Positions 46,231 through 60,245 of a DNA stretch of 64,000 nucleotides are shown piece after piece. The position numbers and the translations under genes were made by a program. Origin of the DNA: Tipula vernalis (Eukaryota > Arthropoda > Insecta > Diptera > Tipulidae). A model generated the notes under the pieces. The model had not been told where the DNA came from. It was given only the letters and a program-made list of their open reading frames with translations, and searched no databases. The stretch covers positions 207,002,420 through 207,066,419 of the forward strand of contig OY282560.1 of the NCBI GenBank assembly GCA_958295665.1, read 5' to 3'. Every line of letters starts with the position of its first letter. The first letter of the stretch is position 1.

Positions 46231-47796
46231 CTTTTATGTTAACTGGGTCATTTTTGTTTTTGCCTAAAATTGGATCAAGGTAAAACGGATAACGAATAAC
46301 CATTTGAAGAATGAATTATATTTTGAACTTATCAAATATATTCGTAAACCATTTTAAATTTGATGAAGGTCGGAGTTTTTGAACTAAATCAATTAGGTAA
46401 TTTGAAAAGATGGAAACCTATAGTTTCTACTGAAATGATTCCCTTAGTACCATCATGGCTAAAGCCGAAAGGAATTCAATTTCGGTGTTACGTTACTCTT
46501 TTTTGTTATTCAAATCTCCGCTATAAACAAGAAAAGACGCTACAGTCGAGTGAGTGATGAATTGTTCATCGTAGGCGTAGCCTTTTCGTTTTTTACATCT
46601 TATGTATTAGCTCCGGGCGAAGCGCTTTGAAAATTTGACAACCTTACCTTATTTATAACTTTAATACTTTATAACTTGTTGCGCACCTTTTGTGTCGCGC
46701 ATTATTGGTGATGTCTGTTGGTTTGCTGATCATGAATGGATTGGTGCGTCATTATGTTTAATATTTGGCATTTACAATTCTGCTTCATTATTGATTTACA
46801 TTACCCGGCATTATTATTGATTTTTGTTTCTCCTCATCGGCTAATACCGATTGTGAATTAGTTTTGGCCTTTTAGTTGTATGACTAGTTGAGAAAGTCAA
46901 GGGTATTGTTATCAACTGAGCGGATGATGATTAAATGTTAAATGCTGATTGGTACAATCTATCGTAATACATAATCATTGGTGCAAGAAAATATGAGGTG
47001 ATTTTGACCATCTGCATTGAAGAGATTATTCTCTTGTTTTAATTTGTAAGCCATGTATTGGTGCTGTTGGATTGCGTGATTGCATCATTCCCCCGTATGG
47101 GGGAATAATAACAATGATTTCGGATCATTGAAGAGAAACGTAAAAGAGGGAAAAGATGGACAACGAAAATAAATTCAGTCAAGTTTTGATCTCGTTTTAA
47201 GACAGGTCGAGTTTTTCTGGTTTTTTTTTGCTCCATGGTGAGCTCTTTAGTTTTGATTTTTTTTTTTGCAATAAAAAAATGTAATATGGTGTCTCAATAA
47301 TCACGCCACGATTCTAAATTTTTTGTTTTGTGTTGATTCAAAAATTTTTTTTGTATTGAGCCATTTTTTTTGTTGTGGGTTGGGAACGGAGTGACCAATA
47401 AAAGAAGTAAAATATACGAACAGTATTTTATTTAAACATTTAGCAAGAAGAATAAAATTATAATGAACATTGTTCTTATGTTTGCTCGCGTTAATAAACT
47501 AAATCTAGATTAAATTGTTGTTGTAGTTTGTATAACATAAATTGTATGCAGAATATAAACTGTATTTTGCTGATGCAGGAATACTGGATGAAATCATCGG
47601 ATGTAATTCGATCACGGTCTTTATTGATATCAATTATATTTTATATTTTGCAGATGCGGAAATACTACTTATGTTGTATGCTTGTTGCTATTGATAAACA
47701 TAATATATTGGATGACATCATGCTTGATATCACACTATTATGTTGTTCGTAGAATTGGACCTGATGTTTGGTGTACGTGCCTTGCGTATCGTTAAC
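46231..47796. other. Intergenic, no gene seen
   Basis: Moderately AT-rich. The short frames, such as 46360-46557, contain no recognisable domain. Confidence 0.5.
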
Positions 47797-49488
<1,692 letters not shown>

Positions 49489-49489
49489 G

Positions 49490-49501
49490 TGGCGCCCAAA
49501 C
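49490..49501 (+). other. Primer-binding site (tRNA-primed)
   Basis: TGGCGCCCAAAC follows the probable LTR end by one base. TGGCGCCC is the common start of primer-binding sites complementary to the 3' end of a host tRNA (lysine-type in many retroelements). Confidence 0.55.
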
Positions 49502-50991
49502 ATTCTGGCTATATTAACTTCAATTTAATTCTTTTAGTGTTTCACAGGTTATTTCCTTGCTATACTCTTGGCTGTTTGATTACGTGCAGATATGAGTGTT
49601 ATTCCCTATTCTCAGTTTATCGGTTGAATGTGTGTGTGTTCATTTCCACCATGTGGTGTATGATTGTGGATACCTCAGCTCTCCGTTGTTCTGGGTTTAG
49701 TTTCTGAATTTTTATATCCAATTTTTTTTTTTTTTTTTTTCAGTTTTAGGCTTCTGCGTACCCTTGCTTTACTTAGCACATTTGTTTTTATTTTTTTTAA
49801 TTTGCAGTCCGACTTCCTCAGTGATGGGCGTTCCTTGCGGGCTCCGATGCGTGTGTCGCATGACCCTGTGGGAACGTTAATCATTGTGGTTCCATGTACT
49901 TTGAGCATTAAGATTGAGAAACCGGGGTTCGTTCTCTCGATGGCCAGGGTATATCCTTTAGTCACTTTTCAGTTTTTTTTAGGTTTCTTTTAACAAACTT
50001 CGTCGGTCTCCAGGAGTATTATTATTTTTTCTTAACAGTACCCCGCGTCTCACGGTTGAGCTCTGAGAGTGCAGCTGTGTGGCTAACGGGGGAGGATACC
50101 ACAAATTTTATTTATTATTACTTATTATTATCTTTATTTGCCGGCTCAGTGCGGGGCTCTGCCTCGTATCCATTTTGACCCATTGTTTATTTTATTTAGT
50201 GTTTTGATACTTCCAGTTTATAGTTCAGGGAGTGTGCGAAATAATTTTTTTTTGGGGTCGTATTATTTGCATACATATCAATTTAATTTTTTTTGATTAA
50301 TTTTTTTTTTCTTGTACTTGGATTTCTCAAGTTAGGTGAACGGTTCCTAATTCTATATATAGTATATAGTTTTGATATACTTACTATTTTTTTTTGCTGT
50401 TTTGTTTTTCTAGTTAGTGGCGAAGGACATATAATTTTTTTTTTGAAATTATTATTTTTTTGTTAATTCACGTTACTTTCTGAAAGCACGTCTCGACCAT
50501 CAGTGTTTGAGTTCAGTGATAGACACGAATCAGTCCAGATTAGTCCAAGCGATCGTGATACTAAATTCGTTGCTCCACAAATCATACGGCATATTGTTAC
50601 GGTTGAGCCACTTTTTGGTTTTATTTTGATTTCCGATTTAATTAAATTAATTAATTTTTTTTCTATTATTTCGTTTTGTTTGGTTCTTTTTGGTATTCGG
50701 GTAATATACACATTTTTGTTTATTATTATTTAACAAACAAAAAAGGAAGTTTCACGAACATTTCCTGTTTATATAAATTTTCTTTAAGTTAATATTCAAT
50801 ATATAGTTTTATTAAACTTATCCCATTGAGGGGAAGAGGTATAAAAGAATTTTTTATATATAGCCAATACTTTAATTTTTTTTACGATTACTATTTCGTT
50901 ATCATTTCAATCAATCGGTTTAAGTTTCCGGTTATTTTTTTATTTCGGAGACATTTCATACTCAATTGTCAGTAATCTTTGGTATCGCGCA
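49502..50991 (+). other. Leader between primer-binding site and gag
   Basis: About 1.5 kb without a long frame, rich in T-tracts. A long leader before gag is usual in several insect Gypsy groups. No other gene is seen. Confidence 0.4.
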
Positions 50992-53083
50992 ATGTGCGAT
51001 AATAAAATGTTAGTTTCGGCTTTAAAACCTGACGAGATCGAGGTAGAGTGTGAGATACGAGGTATATTGACTGGTGCTGACGATGTTTTAGTCGTTCTTC
51101 AACAATAAATTGAAGCGGAAACGGCGAATACTGTTGGTGCTCCACATCGAATGCATGGAAGAGCAAGCAAAAACCCTAATGGTGAAACTGAAGGTTGTCG
51201 TGCTAAACTATCAAGCTTACAGAGTGACATCTCCACCCAAAAATTAATCTTTTCAGAAGCAGGTTAATAAGACCCAATAAATTTGGTATCATTTGCTACA
51301 TGTACGAGGACGTTTGGAACGTGTCTCTCTTTCCCCTACGTATCATGAGGCGAGGCAGCGGTTGTTGCGATCGTGCATGAAGTTATTCGAGCCATTAGAC
51401 GGGTTCCTGTAAAATTTTGACGACTTAAATAAATCCTTCGACACAGCCGAGAAAGTGGAAATTAATTTTGCTTCCGAAGAAATATTGGGAGGCCAAACAA
51501 ATTTAACTCAGGACATCCCAAAGAGTATCGAATCTACTGTCGGAACAAATATAAATCTTATGGGATCGGCCACATCATTGGAAGTTCAACCAATCGATCA
51601 AAAATCTGAGAGGAAACGAACAACGCCCGAAGAATCAATAGATACAACCGCCAAAGATCAACCTCCTAGCACGATTATCCCTGAGGATCATCATTCCTTG
51701 TTAAACCACATGATGACCCAATTGAAGCATTTGTCGGAGCAAGTCAATCTGTTGAGCCAGAGGCAAGATTATTTCTCGAAGCCAGCCATTCACACTTCCT
51801 CATCGGTTTCAGCTCCTGCTGGAACATCACCACCGCTACCAACGTCCACAGTGCCGGTATCGCATGTACGCCTTCAAGATACAGGTCATACATCTTCAAT
51901 GACACCTAACCATATACCACCCAATTTTTGAACAAATATCATAAAAGTGCCGAGTCAGTCGACAATACCTCCTAACTAATAGCCCCATCAATCGCCAGGA
52001 TTTAGATCAACCGCATCACTGTCAAGGGGTAACTGTCGGTTTCGCGCCATATTATACACCAATCTCGAAAAAGCAACTCTCACGTAGCGGGATTTTCTAC
52101 AGCGGATCTCCCTCTAGAATAACCGTGGAGTTGTTCTTTTTTCAACTACAAACGGTGGCTGTTTCAATGAATTTACCAGAAGAATTAATATTGTTTGAGA
52201 TAAGAACAGTACTCAAAGACGTGGCTCTCCAATGGTATTGGACGTATCGTCGACACAATGCTCGGGCATCTTGGTCTTCTTTAATAAATGACTTTATAGA
52301 GAGATTCAAAGACCGCCGAACAGATTTTGAGATTTGTAGAAACATAGAAGTTCGGAAACAACAGAGTAATGAAAGTTTTTTGAAATTCTATCATCACCTT
52401 TGGGGACTAACGCTGCTGAGTCGATCGCCATATCGAGATGAGGAATTTATTCAGCTATTGATGTCAAACATGAAGCCCGCACTCCAATATCATTTGACAG
52501 ATCAACGATTCGCCACCATCCAAGATTTGATCAAAAGTTGTACCGCGTGGGAGGATACCTTGAAGCGATTCCGTAATCCACCCGAAAGTATGGCATTTAA
52601 TCGACGCAGCATAATGAGATGTACGTACCTGACGGTTTATCCTATTCCTCTGTTGAGACTCCAAATAGCGCTATTATCCAGGAGGCGGGAACTTATGACG
52701 CGGTGTCCGCCTTGCACCCCTTGACAAATAATCTGAACAAACCTCAAGTTCGGTTAAACCCACTTGCGAGAGATATTAAGACAGATATAACGAGGGCTAA
52801 TAATCTCGTTATTTGCTATAATTATTCAGATATAGGGCACACGTTTATGGATTGTCCTGTGCCACCGAACGGTATCTTTTGTTACCGATGTGGATTGAAA
52901 GGTATGGTCACACCGAGATGTCAACGATGTGCGGAAAACTCGTCCAGGGGCCAATGGAGATCTGAGATCCAAGGGTCATCGAGGATGCCTTCTCCCAGGA
53001 CTATGCGCGAAGATGCAGCAAGCAACACGGATTCGGAGCTGCCTCGGAAAATTTTACCAACTCCAAGAAAGGAGAATGCTTAG
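50992..53083 (+). pseudogene. Retrotransposon gag, decayed
   Basis: A probable start at 50992 begins a frame with LKPDEIEVECEIRGI, soon ending in a stop. The middle part (51455-51931) is Ser/Thr/Pro-rich with a short coiled segment (LNHMMTQLKHLSEQVNLLSQ). The capsid-like part (52125-52724) has LKDVALQWYWTYR, FIERFKDRR and LRFY/LL-type retrotransposon-gag motifs. The nucleocapsid part (52619-53083, shifted frame) has two zinc knuckles, each missing a ligand. In CYNYSDIGHTFMDC the second cysteine is a tyrosine. In CYRCGLKGMVTPRC the histidine is a methionine. At least three frameshifts or stops break it. No pol follows; the sequence goes straight into the next inverted-repeat structure. Confidence 0.75.
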
Positions 53084-53099
53084 ACACACACACTAATAG

Positions 53100-53310
53100 T
53101 AACCATATAAAAACGGCATATGGTACACTACGGCAATACATACACTACACTATCACATTTCAATACTGCGTATGGTACATTACGACAAAAGGACTATGGC
53201 TACACTATGGCATATTTCAAAACGGCATATTTTAGTACGTCATATGGTACATATGGTATAAGGTACACGACGGCATATTTCAAAATAGCACATGATACAA
53301 TATGGATATT
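53100..53310 (+). repeat. Minisatellite, about 17-bp half-units, left arm
   Basis: Degenerate alternation of ATGGTACACTACGGC and ATATTTCAAAACGGC. Confidence 0.75.
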
Positions 53311-53319
53311 CTAAAACCT

Positions 53320-53760
53320 CGCTATTTCTTAGACGATTATGATGAAATTTGACAAGTCCAATGAAAATGGAATACTAAAATTGATGTTAGACGAAGTTCT
53401 GAAATATGGCCAATTAGCGTGGAACTTGGCTATACTAAAACTGATTTTAGATGAAGTTCTGCAATAAGGCCAGTTTTGATGGCACTTGGCTGTTTCCCAA
53501 CAAATTATGATGAAATTCGACATATACGATGGAAATGGAATTCTAAAACGGATTTCAGATGAAGTTCTGGAATATGGCCAATTGCTATAGAACATGGCAA
53601 TTTCTTAATCAATTAAGGTGAAATTCGTTAAGTTTGATGGAAATGGGATTCTAAAAGTAGTTTTCGATAAAGTTCTGGAATAAGTTAAATTAATCTGGAA
53701 CTAGACTATTTCTGAACCGATTATACCGAAATATATTCTTTTAATAGAATTTGCCTAAAA
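53320..53760 (+). repeat. Tandem repeat, about 110-125 bp unit, four diverged copies
   Basis: Each unit has GATTATGATGAAATTTGAC, ATGGAAATGGAATTCTAAAA, GATGAAGTTCTGGAATATGG and CCAATT...GAACTTGGC. Later copies are more diverged. Confidence 0.75.
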
Positions 53761-54829
53761 CTTCACCTAACAAAATTCCCCTTCAATTAGTAGAATCATT
53801 CTTAATTTACAATACTTAAAATTTTCCTTTACCTGTTGGAATTTTTCTTCAGTTAACAGAATTTTCCTTCACTTAATAAAATTAAATTTTTATTCTTCCA
53901 ATGGAAATAAATTTTTATGTAAATCTAATTTTAAAATTAAAAATAAGCGAATTAACCCTTTAGCTTTTTCGTTCTCTCGTAACATTTAGAGGTTATTTAT
54001 ATTAAATAAAATTATTGGCAAATATGTAGATGGAACAAATTTTCTACGAACATCAATGATTGTTATTTTTTTATTAAGATATATACATATATATGTATGT
54101 GGGGTGTTGGTTCTTTTTACCGAACTAATTTAGTATAGTAGATGTTTTATTATACTTATATGTTCAGTTCGTCTAACGCAGTTACTAGCTCTCCAGTTTT
54201 CTGGTTATTTAAAAAAAACAAATATCGAAGTACAACTGAAACACCCCATGAAAGTAAAATTGGGTTGGTAACTGAGTATTATTTTAGAAATAAAGGCAAC
54301 TGTGAATTTCTAATGTTGGGCTTTTAAATCTTCATTGTAATGGATTAATTAGGCATTCAATTTTGAATAAATAAATTTGTAGTCATAATAATTTAGAAAA
54401 CGTAAAAAAAACGATAGAAATAAAATAAAAAAAAATCTTAATAAAATTTCAAAAAAACTCATCTAAACGTTGGGCACCATTTAAGTAAGATACGCTTTTT
54501 AAATGACAATTATAGGCAAACCAATTTAGTTTGTACGCTTCGTAAAAACAATTCAACCATAGCTTGTGAATTTTACACCGATCTCTCATTGAAAATCAGT
54601 CCATTTGAATAATTTAGCATGCCTTCGTAGTTTCTAACATTCACAGAACAAAATGTAACAACTGTTAAACGTTTTTTATAGGTACACTTTTCAAAGAACG
54701 CATTTACAACGTAATCAATGAGGTGCATTGTCGAAAGCGAATTGATCTTCTGTATTTAATCGGATGTTACGTACCCGCGTTGTGTGTAATTCAAACGGAT
54801 ACATTCTTAAACGTTTTAAATTAAAATGT

Positions 54830-55090
54830 ACCATATGTCGTAATGTACATATGACGTTTTGAAATATGACATAGTGTACCATATGTCGTAATGCACCATA
54901 TGCCGTTTTGAAATATTTCGTTTTGAAATATGCCGTAGTTTATCATATGCCGTAGTGTACCACAGGTTCATTTTGAAATATGCCATATTGTACCACAGGC
55001 CGAAGTGTACCGTAAGCCGTATTGAGATACGTTTTTTTCAAATATGCCGTTTTGTCTTATTCCTTAATGTAATATGCCGTATCGACCGGA
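54830..55090 (-). repeat. Minisatellite, right arm, inverted
   Basis: Same half-units as at 53100-53310 in reverse complement, for example TGTACCATATGTCGTAATG and ATGCCGTTTTGAAATAT. Confidence 0.75.
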
Positions 55091-55199
55091 ACTCGTAGTT
55101 AATATATGTATTTTACGTAGTTAACCCAAATATAGGTAAATTATTTAATATAAGTAAAATAAAATGCTAATGTATGTGTAAAAATAAACTATTAATTAA

Positions 55200-55890
55200 T
55201 TAGCAGCCCACTGACATATCGCGCATAGGAGAGTATAGCCCTAGCCGCACAAGAGTTACTATTGTTCCATTAATCACCATTTGCAGCATTGAATGACAAG
55301 GCGCGTTATCAGCAACAATCACCAAATCTGCTACTCTCCTTCGTTCCATCGCTACAACACCAGCAACTGAAATTGGTCCAATTAAAAGAACGTTGGGGCC
55401 TCTTGATGTTGGAAGTTGTTGCACCGCTCTAGTACCAGCTTGTTGGATATAACCGTTCAAAGTTTGAACATATGCGGCCCGTTTTATTGTGTTGACTTCA
55501 AAATTCATTGCGATAGATTCACAATGAACTTTTTTGGTGATGAATAGCCTGCCTTCTACGTAATTACCTATGGTTGACACCGATATCAATTGGTGGAAGT
55601 TGTGCATAATCTATTCTTTTAATTTTTTTAAGGTTACACTACAATCATTCTCGACCCATGAAACAATTAAATCAAGTTGTGCCTCCGTGAGAATTTTCGG
55701 CTTAATACTTTCTTTTGGAGACATTTTGTCATGCCCAGAATGAATCCAGTGAAATGCGGTCTTTTATTTAATATCCAAAGTTGCAGCCAAAGTTATCCAA
55801 TAATCACCTCTGTTGGCACAGCTCACAACCCTTTCACCGTCTTGGTTTGTATTTTTCTTATATTTCTTTCGTTCAACGGCATCAGCCCCT
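55200..55890 (-). pseudogene. IS630/Tc1-type transposase, 3'-truncated and with internal stops
   Basis: The minus frame is continuous from about 55880 to 55200 apart from two in-frame stops. One is about 55765 (within a helix-turn-helix-like RGDYWITLAATLDIK) and the other is at 55611-55613. After it come KILTEAQLDLIVSWVENDCS (second helix-turn-helix), STIGNYVEGRLFITKKVH, then the DDE core with RGPNVLLIGPISVAGVV and IVADNAPCHS (DNAPCHS carries the second catalytic aspartate). It is cut off at GLYSPM, just before the usual LNPIE segment that holds the last catalytic residue. It lies next to the right end of the foldback-like structure. Confidence 0.75.
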
Positions 55891-56158
55891 TCCAGATGTG
55901 TCCTGCAAATAGGACAAGCCCCACCTTGAGTGGAGTATATGTAGGCATAGTTGCAGCCATACTACTGGAAGTCTATATATTGAAAAACGATAAATAGCGC
56001 AATCGTCCTTAAATTCCATTTTTAATATTATTTAATTTTATTTTATTTTTGACGCGATTACGAATGTATTGACTTGATGAAGATAATAAAAATATTTCAA
56101 ACCTACCTACTACACACATATTACTTTTTTGCAAAAAAAAATTTTTTTAGACAAAGTC

Positions 56159-56290
56159 AATTACAATTGACTAATCTGAATTACAATTTACGCTATCTGA
56201 ATTCGGATTGAGTATTCTGAATTACAATTGATACTTTCTGATAAACAGTTGATTTATCTGAATTGCGGTTGACGCTGTCTGAATTAGAAC
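56159..56290 (+). repeat. Tandem repeat, 20-21 bp unit, about six copies
   Basis: Units follow AATTACAATTGACGCTATCTG with alternating lengths of 20 and 21 bases and point changes. Confidence 0.85.
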
Positions 56291-56559
56291 TGGAAAAGGT
56301 GTAGAATTAATAGAATTTTACGCTAATTCATTTGTTGATTGTGAAACTTGTTTATGTGCGTAGTTTGACTATGTACAAACAAGTTTGATACAACACAAAC
56401 TAGCGTAACTAGAATGGTAACTGCACCCGGATATTGTCATCGGAATTTTTATTTGTTTTTAGAAGAAAATATCTTCAAAGGTGGTATGCAGTTAACTTAG
56501 ATTTTCGTTTGGGAATTAGGTATATTTTGTAAAGGGGATGACAAGCGCCCGTTTCAAGG

Positions 56560-56710
56560 CTTTATGATTTTATAAATGAATTTTTGACTTTGTTTCACTA
56601 CCTTCAGACTAAAAGACTTCTTAAATTTATGGCTTAAAAATTATATGATTTAATGATATTTTATGTGTTTATGACTGTATTTGAATTTATTTTACATTAA
56701 TTCGTCATGT
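56560..56710. repeat. Short block of the ACTTTATG-type repeat
   Basis: Related to 45480-46230 by shared TATGACTGTATTTG and GAATTTATTTTAC. Confidence 0.45.
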
Positions 56711-57220
56711 GGTTTGTATCTTGTCCTATACGCCATTTGTAAAACTTTACAGAAATCAAATTTTCAAATTTAAGCATAAATACGTTTATTTTCTTCAATA
56801 AATTCCGAACTGTTCTTTGTTCCTAAACAAAGCCTTGGTATTTCTTTAAATGCTCCGACAATAAAAATGCAGCTATCCCTAAAACTGGAGCAAGGAAAAC
56901 GTTTTGGAGCAAAAATGGGATAAATGGATATAGGACAATTCCTATAGTTAAATGAAACTGACCTTAAATAATGATGAAATGCATCGGATATAGGACACTA
57001 GAAGAAGAAGTAACAGAAGAAAAAGCAAACAATAGAAAACGAATTCAAAATTTTCACAAATTTCAAATTTTATTGCGTATAATAAAAAAAATAAATAATA
57101 ATGTATATTTTATATACAATAAATAATTCAATTTATACAAAATTTAAATTAAATATAAGTATTTCAGCCAATATATTTTAATTTCAATCATATTTTGGTT
57201 ATGTCAACGTGAAAATTAAA

Positions 57221-59270
57221 TTAGGTGTCACGGCTTTTGTGCGGCATTTTCAAAATTGCTCTGTAGAATTCCTGATCATCTAGTGGCATGTAGTCGAACA
57301 TCGATACTAGGTCTTAAATTTTCTCTTTGGAAATTACACCGGGTAAGTTTAACTGTGCTGAATTGGGTAGCTTTACTACAGTGAAAGTTTTAGATTTCGC
57401 TCGCCAGATTGATTGAACAATTAAAGGAATCGTATGTTCCGGTTCCATATCACCGTACTTCTCTTTATATTTAATTATTAATTTGTATCATCTTTTGAAT
57501 ATAATATTTCGGTTGCCAATGTGAATTTTAAATTACTAAAATTTAATCCCAAGGAAGCTTGATTGTAGTTGTAAAAATCACAGGACTGCATCTGCATTAA
57601 TTTTAAGTGCACTTTATCGTACTGCATTGACCTTAAATGCCTAATAAGTGAAACAGGACTTTGGTAGCTTACATGTTTTAAATGGCAGTCTATAACGCTA
57701 TGTAGAGGAACTGAATATCTCTGTGCGATATTTGTTACATTATTAGTCTCGCAGAATTTGAGTAATGCGAAACTAGTGATTCGGTTGCAATTTTGAGGAA
57801 CACATGAATCTGACCAGAGTATAAGTTTCGTAATTTCCTGATTATCCTTTAAAATAGCTTTCAATATTTTTATGAGAGCACTGGCAATGTCGTTTCCTGT
57901 TCTACCACTCTGACTATCATACCAAAGGGAACAATACGTAACTTTGTTTGTGTGGCAATATCCGGTCAAATTATAAAGGTTGAACTTTCTTTTAAAAAAA
58001 AAAATTGAAGTATTCCCTTTTGGTAAAGAGAACACATTTTCTAGGTCATATGCTATAAGTGCTATCGATTTGTCGTGTAGCACTAGTGCAATGTCAGCGG
58101 CTTTGCGTGCTTTGGCATTTTCGTTTAAAAGCCGATGTTTTTCAAAATCATTTACTTGGCCTTCGGTAGGATCGGATATGTTTTGAAACTTGCTGCAAAT
58201 ATCACAGATATCTTTTTTTGGCACAAAAAAGGATAAATTATACTCTGTGTTAAATATTTTCCTATATATGTATATGATATTTCGATTCTTTCAATCCTGT
58301 AGTCTCTGCATATAAATTATACATTTTTAAATGGATAATCCAGCTTCAAGGTATTGCCTCTGTGTTCCAGCTCGCGTGTAATGGGAGTCCATACCCGGAA
58401 AACTCTGGATGTGTATTCTAACTTGTTGTAATAGCGATTCGTTTATTGATTTTTTTTTTATGTTTCCTTCTAGTGGACGGTTTTGGAATGCCAGTATCTG
58501 GTTGGAAATGATTTTTAAAATAATAGTATATTATCCTTTGGGATATACACAATGTTGTCAAAAAAAATGCTCGACAAACTCTCAATTTATGTTTTCCATG
58601 TTGAAAGAAATACTTAAAAGAATTTTGTTTCCTTGAATTTTCTGAAACCTTTCGTTTCGCTGAAGTAACCGTTACGTATTTGGCATAAAATATTTTTTTT
58701 CCTCGTCGGTTAGAATCCAAAAATTTCCGTGAATATCTTTTCTTTTTTCCTCCGAAAATAAAACAACACAATCATATGGGCACGTTTTATCACATGTAGT
58801 TGGTTTCACTGATTTAGGTGGAATGATTTTTCGACTGATGTTCACCAAATTGCCGGTGTATTCTTCACCAAATTGCCTTTTGCGCTTCATAATTTCCTTT
58901 TTCCAATGTAATTTGTCCCTAGATTTTTTTCGTGATGGTGCTCCTGTGTGAGTTACCGATCATGGTTGAAGAAGGGTATTTGTGTCATATACTGGGAGTT
59001 CTGTCATATTCGTATCGTTTGCCGGTTCATAGGTGGGTTCATCTAATGAATCATCGTCGTATAAACTTAAATTAGAACTGGAAGCTTCACTACTGCAAGA
59101 AATAGTAGCACCCTCTGAATCGAAAACTGTTTCTAAAATTCTATAGGAAACAAAATGAGATATATAGTAAATATATTAACGAAAGCAAGTTTAATTTTCG
59201 ATTACCGTTCAACACTAGAATCTATAGTTCGGACTGGCGAAGACATATTTTTTGTAGCATCCATTGACAT
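57221..59270 (-). pseudogene. Decayed multi-copy transposase-like gene with one intron
   Basis: Minus strand. Exon 1 is 59270-59206 and a GT-AG intron is 59205-59141; exon 2 continues the frame (VER/ILET). After an acidic Ser-rich N terminus come KKEIMKRKRQFGEEYTG, a cysteine cluster (CDKTCPYDC), CRAFFLTTLCISQRI, IQSFPGMDSHYTRAGT and PKKDICDICSKF. The long frame 58224-57478 follows with SIALIAYDLENVFSLPKGN, SQSGRTGNDIASAL and LILWSDSCVPQNCNRI (two candidate catalytic aspartates). A shifted C-terminal part ends at 57221. This order matches a protein family present in very high copy in aphid, hydrozoan and other animal genomes and taken to be transposon-derived (recalled knowledge). Stops near 58978 and 58300-58330, and frameshifts near 58690 and 57480, make it non-functional. 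Confidence 0.65.
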
Positions 59271-59906
59271 AAAATTTTCTGATAACGGTAATTTATAGAA
59301 TTAAAACAATGCACGTGTTCAACAGGTTAAATAACTAATAATTTTTAAAACAAACGTAAAAAAAAAAATATTATTGCACGTGTTCACATTACAAATGATA
59401 AACAAATACTAAATATTTTTTAAACAAAACTCTTCTTATTTATACTTTCTCCACAAACAATATTACGTATGAATATGGAAATAGGACACAAAAAATAAAA
59501 ATAAAAATTTTTCTTTTGCTTGTAATTTGGGTCCTACGTCCATTTACGTTGGATAAAGGACACTAAAGAACTCATATGCTAGGTTAGGTAAATTTCATAT
59601 ATATGTGTCCCAAGGGACAAACAAGAATTAAAACGTGTACAAAAATGACAAGATTTTTGGTTTATAGGACAAAAATAAAAAATATGATCTTCGAAACTAT
59701 AAGAGATACGCCAATTTTAGCCAAAAATTCTGAAAGAGCATGGTGGAAAACCAGATTACTTTAACAACTCATTTTTGGAAAAAATGGTCTATAGGATAAT
59801 ATAGAACTCACGTGACGAATTGTTGAAATGAAAATGAAAATAGAATAAAAATGAGAATGAAAATTACAATTAAAATTAAAGGTCTTCTGGAGGGCATTTA
59901 AAACTA
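59271..59906. other. Intergenic, no gene seen
   Basis: AT-rich. It may contain the 5' end of the decayed transposon whose gene starts at 59270, but no terminal repeat was found. Confidence 0.45.
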
Positions 59907-60070
59907 CAGTCGAAACTCGATTATCCGGGATGCTCGGGACCGAAAGATCCCGGTTAATCAATTGCAAATCTGGATAAATAAGTGACTCAAAAAAATTGAC
60001 TGTGTAAAAAAAAATCACGTATAATAGAGGTTTACGGATAATCGGATCCCGGAAAATCGAGTTTCGACTG
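59907..60070. mobile_element. Pogo/Tigger-like MITE, 164 bp
   Basis: CAGTCGAAACTCGATTATCC at the left end is inverted at the right end (AAAATCGAGTTTCGACTG), flanked on both sides by TA. A start of CAGTC..A.CTCG with a TA target is typical of pogo/Tigger-group elements. It is too short to encode a transposase. Confidence 0.85.
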
Positions 60071-60118
60071 TAGTTTTCTAAAAATATTACTAACAGAAAC
60101 ATACTAACTACTGACAGA

Positions 60119-60245
60119 AACATACTAACATTGACTACTTAGGTGTCTGGAACCAGGTCGATTCTTTGTGGTTTGTTACCTTTCTTTTTCATCGGTTTTG
60201 TTATACTATATGTAAAAGAGTGTAGGGTGGACCCGGCTTATTCCG
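60119..60245 (-). repeat. Dispersed repeat copy 2
   Basis: Reverse-complement copy of the repeat at about 3031-3180, including CTGGTTCCAGACACCTAAGT and a CCGGGTCCACCCTACAC segment. Confidence 0.55.

Larger units (their letters stand above)
53100..55090. mobile_element. Second foldback-like structure with minisatellite ends
   Basis: Units based on ATGGTACACTACGGCAT and ATTTCAAAACGGCAT occur at 53100-53310. They are inverted at about 54830-55090 (ATGCCGTAGTGTACCAT, ATGCCGTTTTGAAAT). The design recalls the element at 1-2496, although the repeat unit is different. The interior has another tandem repeat (53320-53760) and no transposase. The left end lies directly at the point where the gag of an LTR element is cut off. 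Confidence 0.5.
55991..57220. other. Intergenic with two small tandem repeats
   Basis: Contains the arrays at 56159-56290 and 56560-56710. No gene seen. Confidence 0.5.

Noticed and set aside
49664..49993. 109-codon plus-strand frame and its antisense frame
   Set aside because: They lie in the leader of an LTR element, with poly-T-derived phenylalanine runs and no domain.
55677..55997. 106-codon plus-strand frame with hydrophobic stretches
   Set aside because: It is the antisense of the decayed IS630-type transposase.
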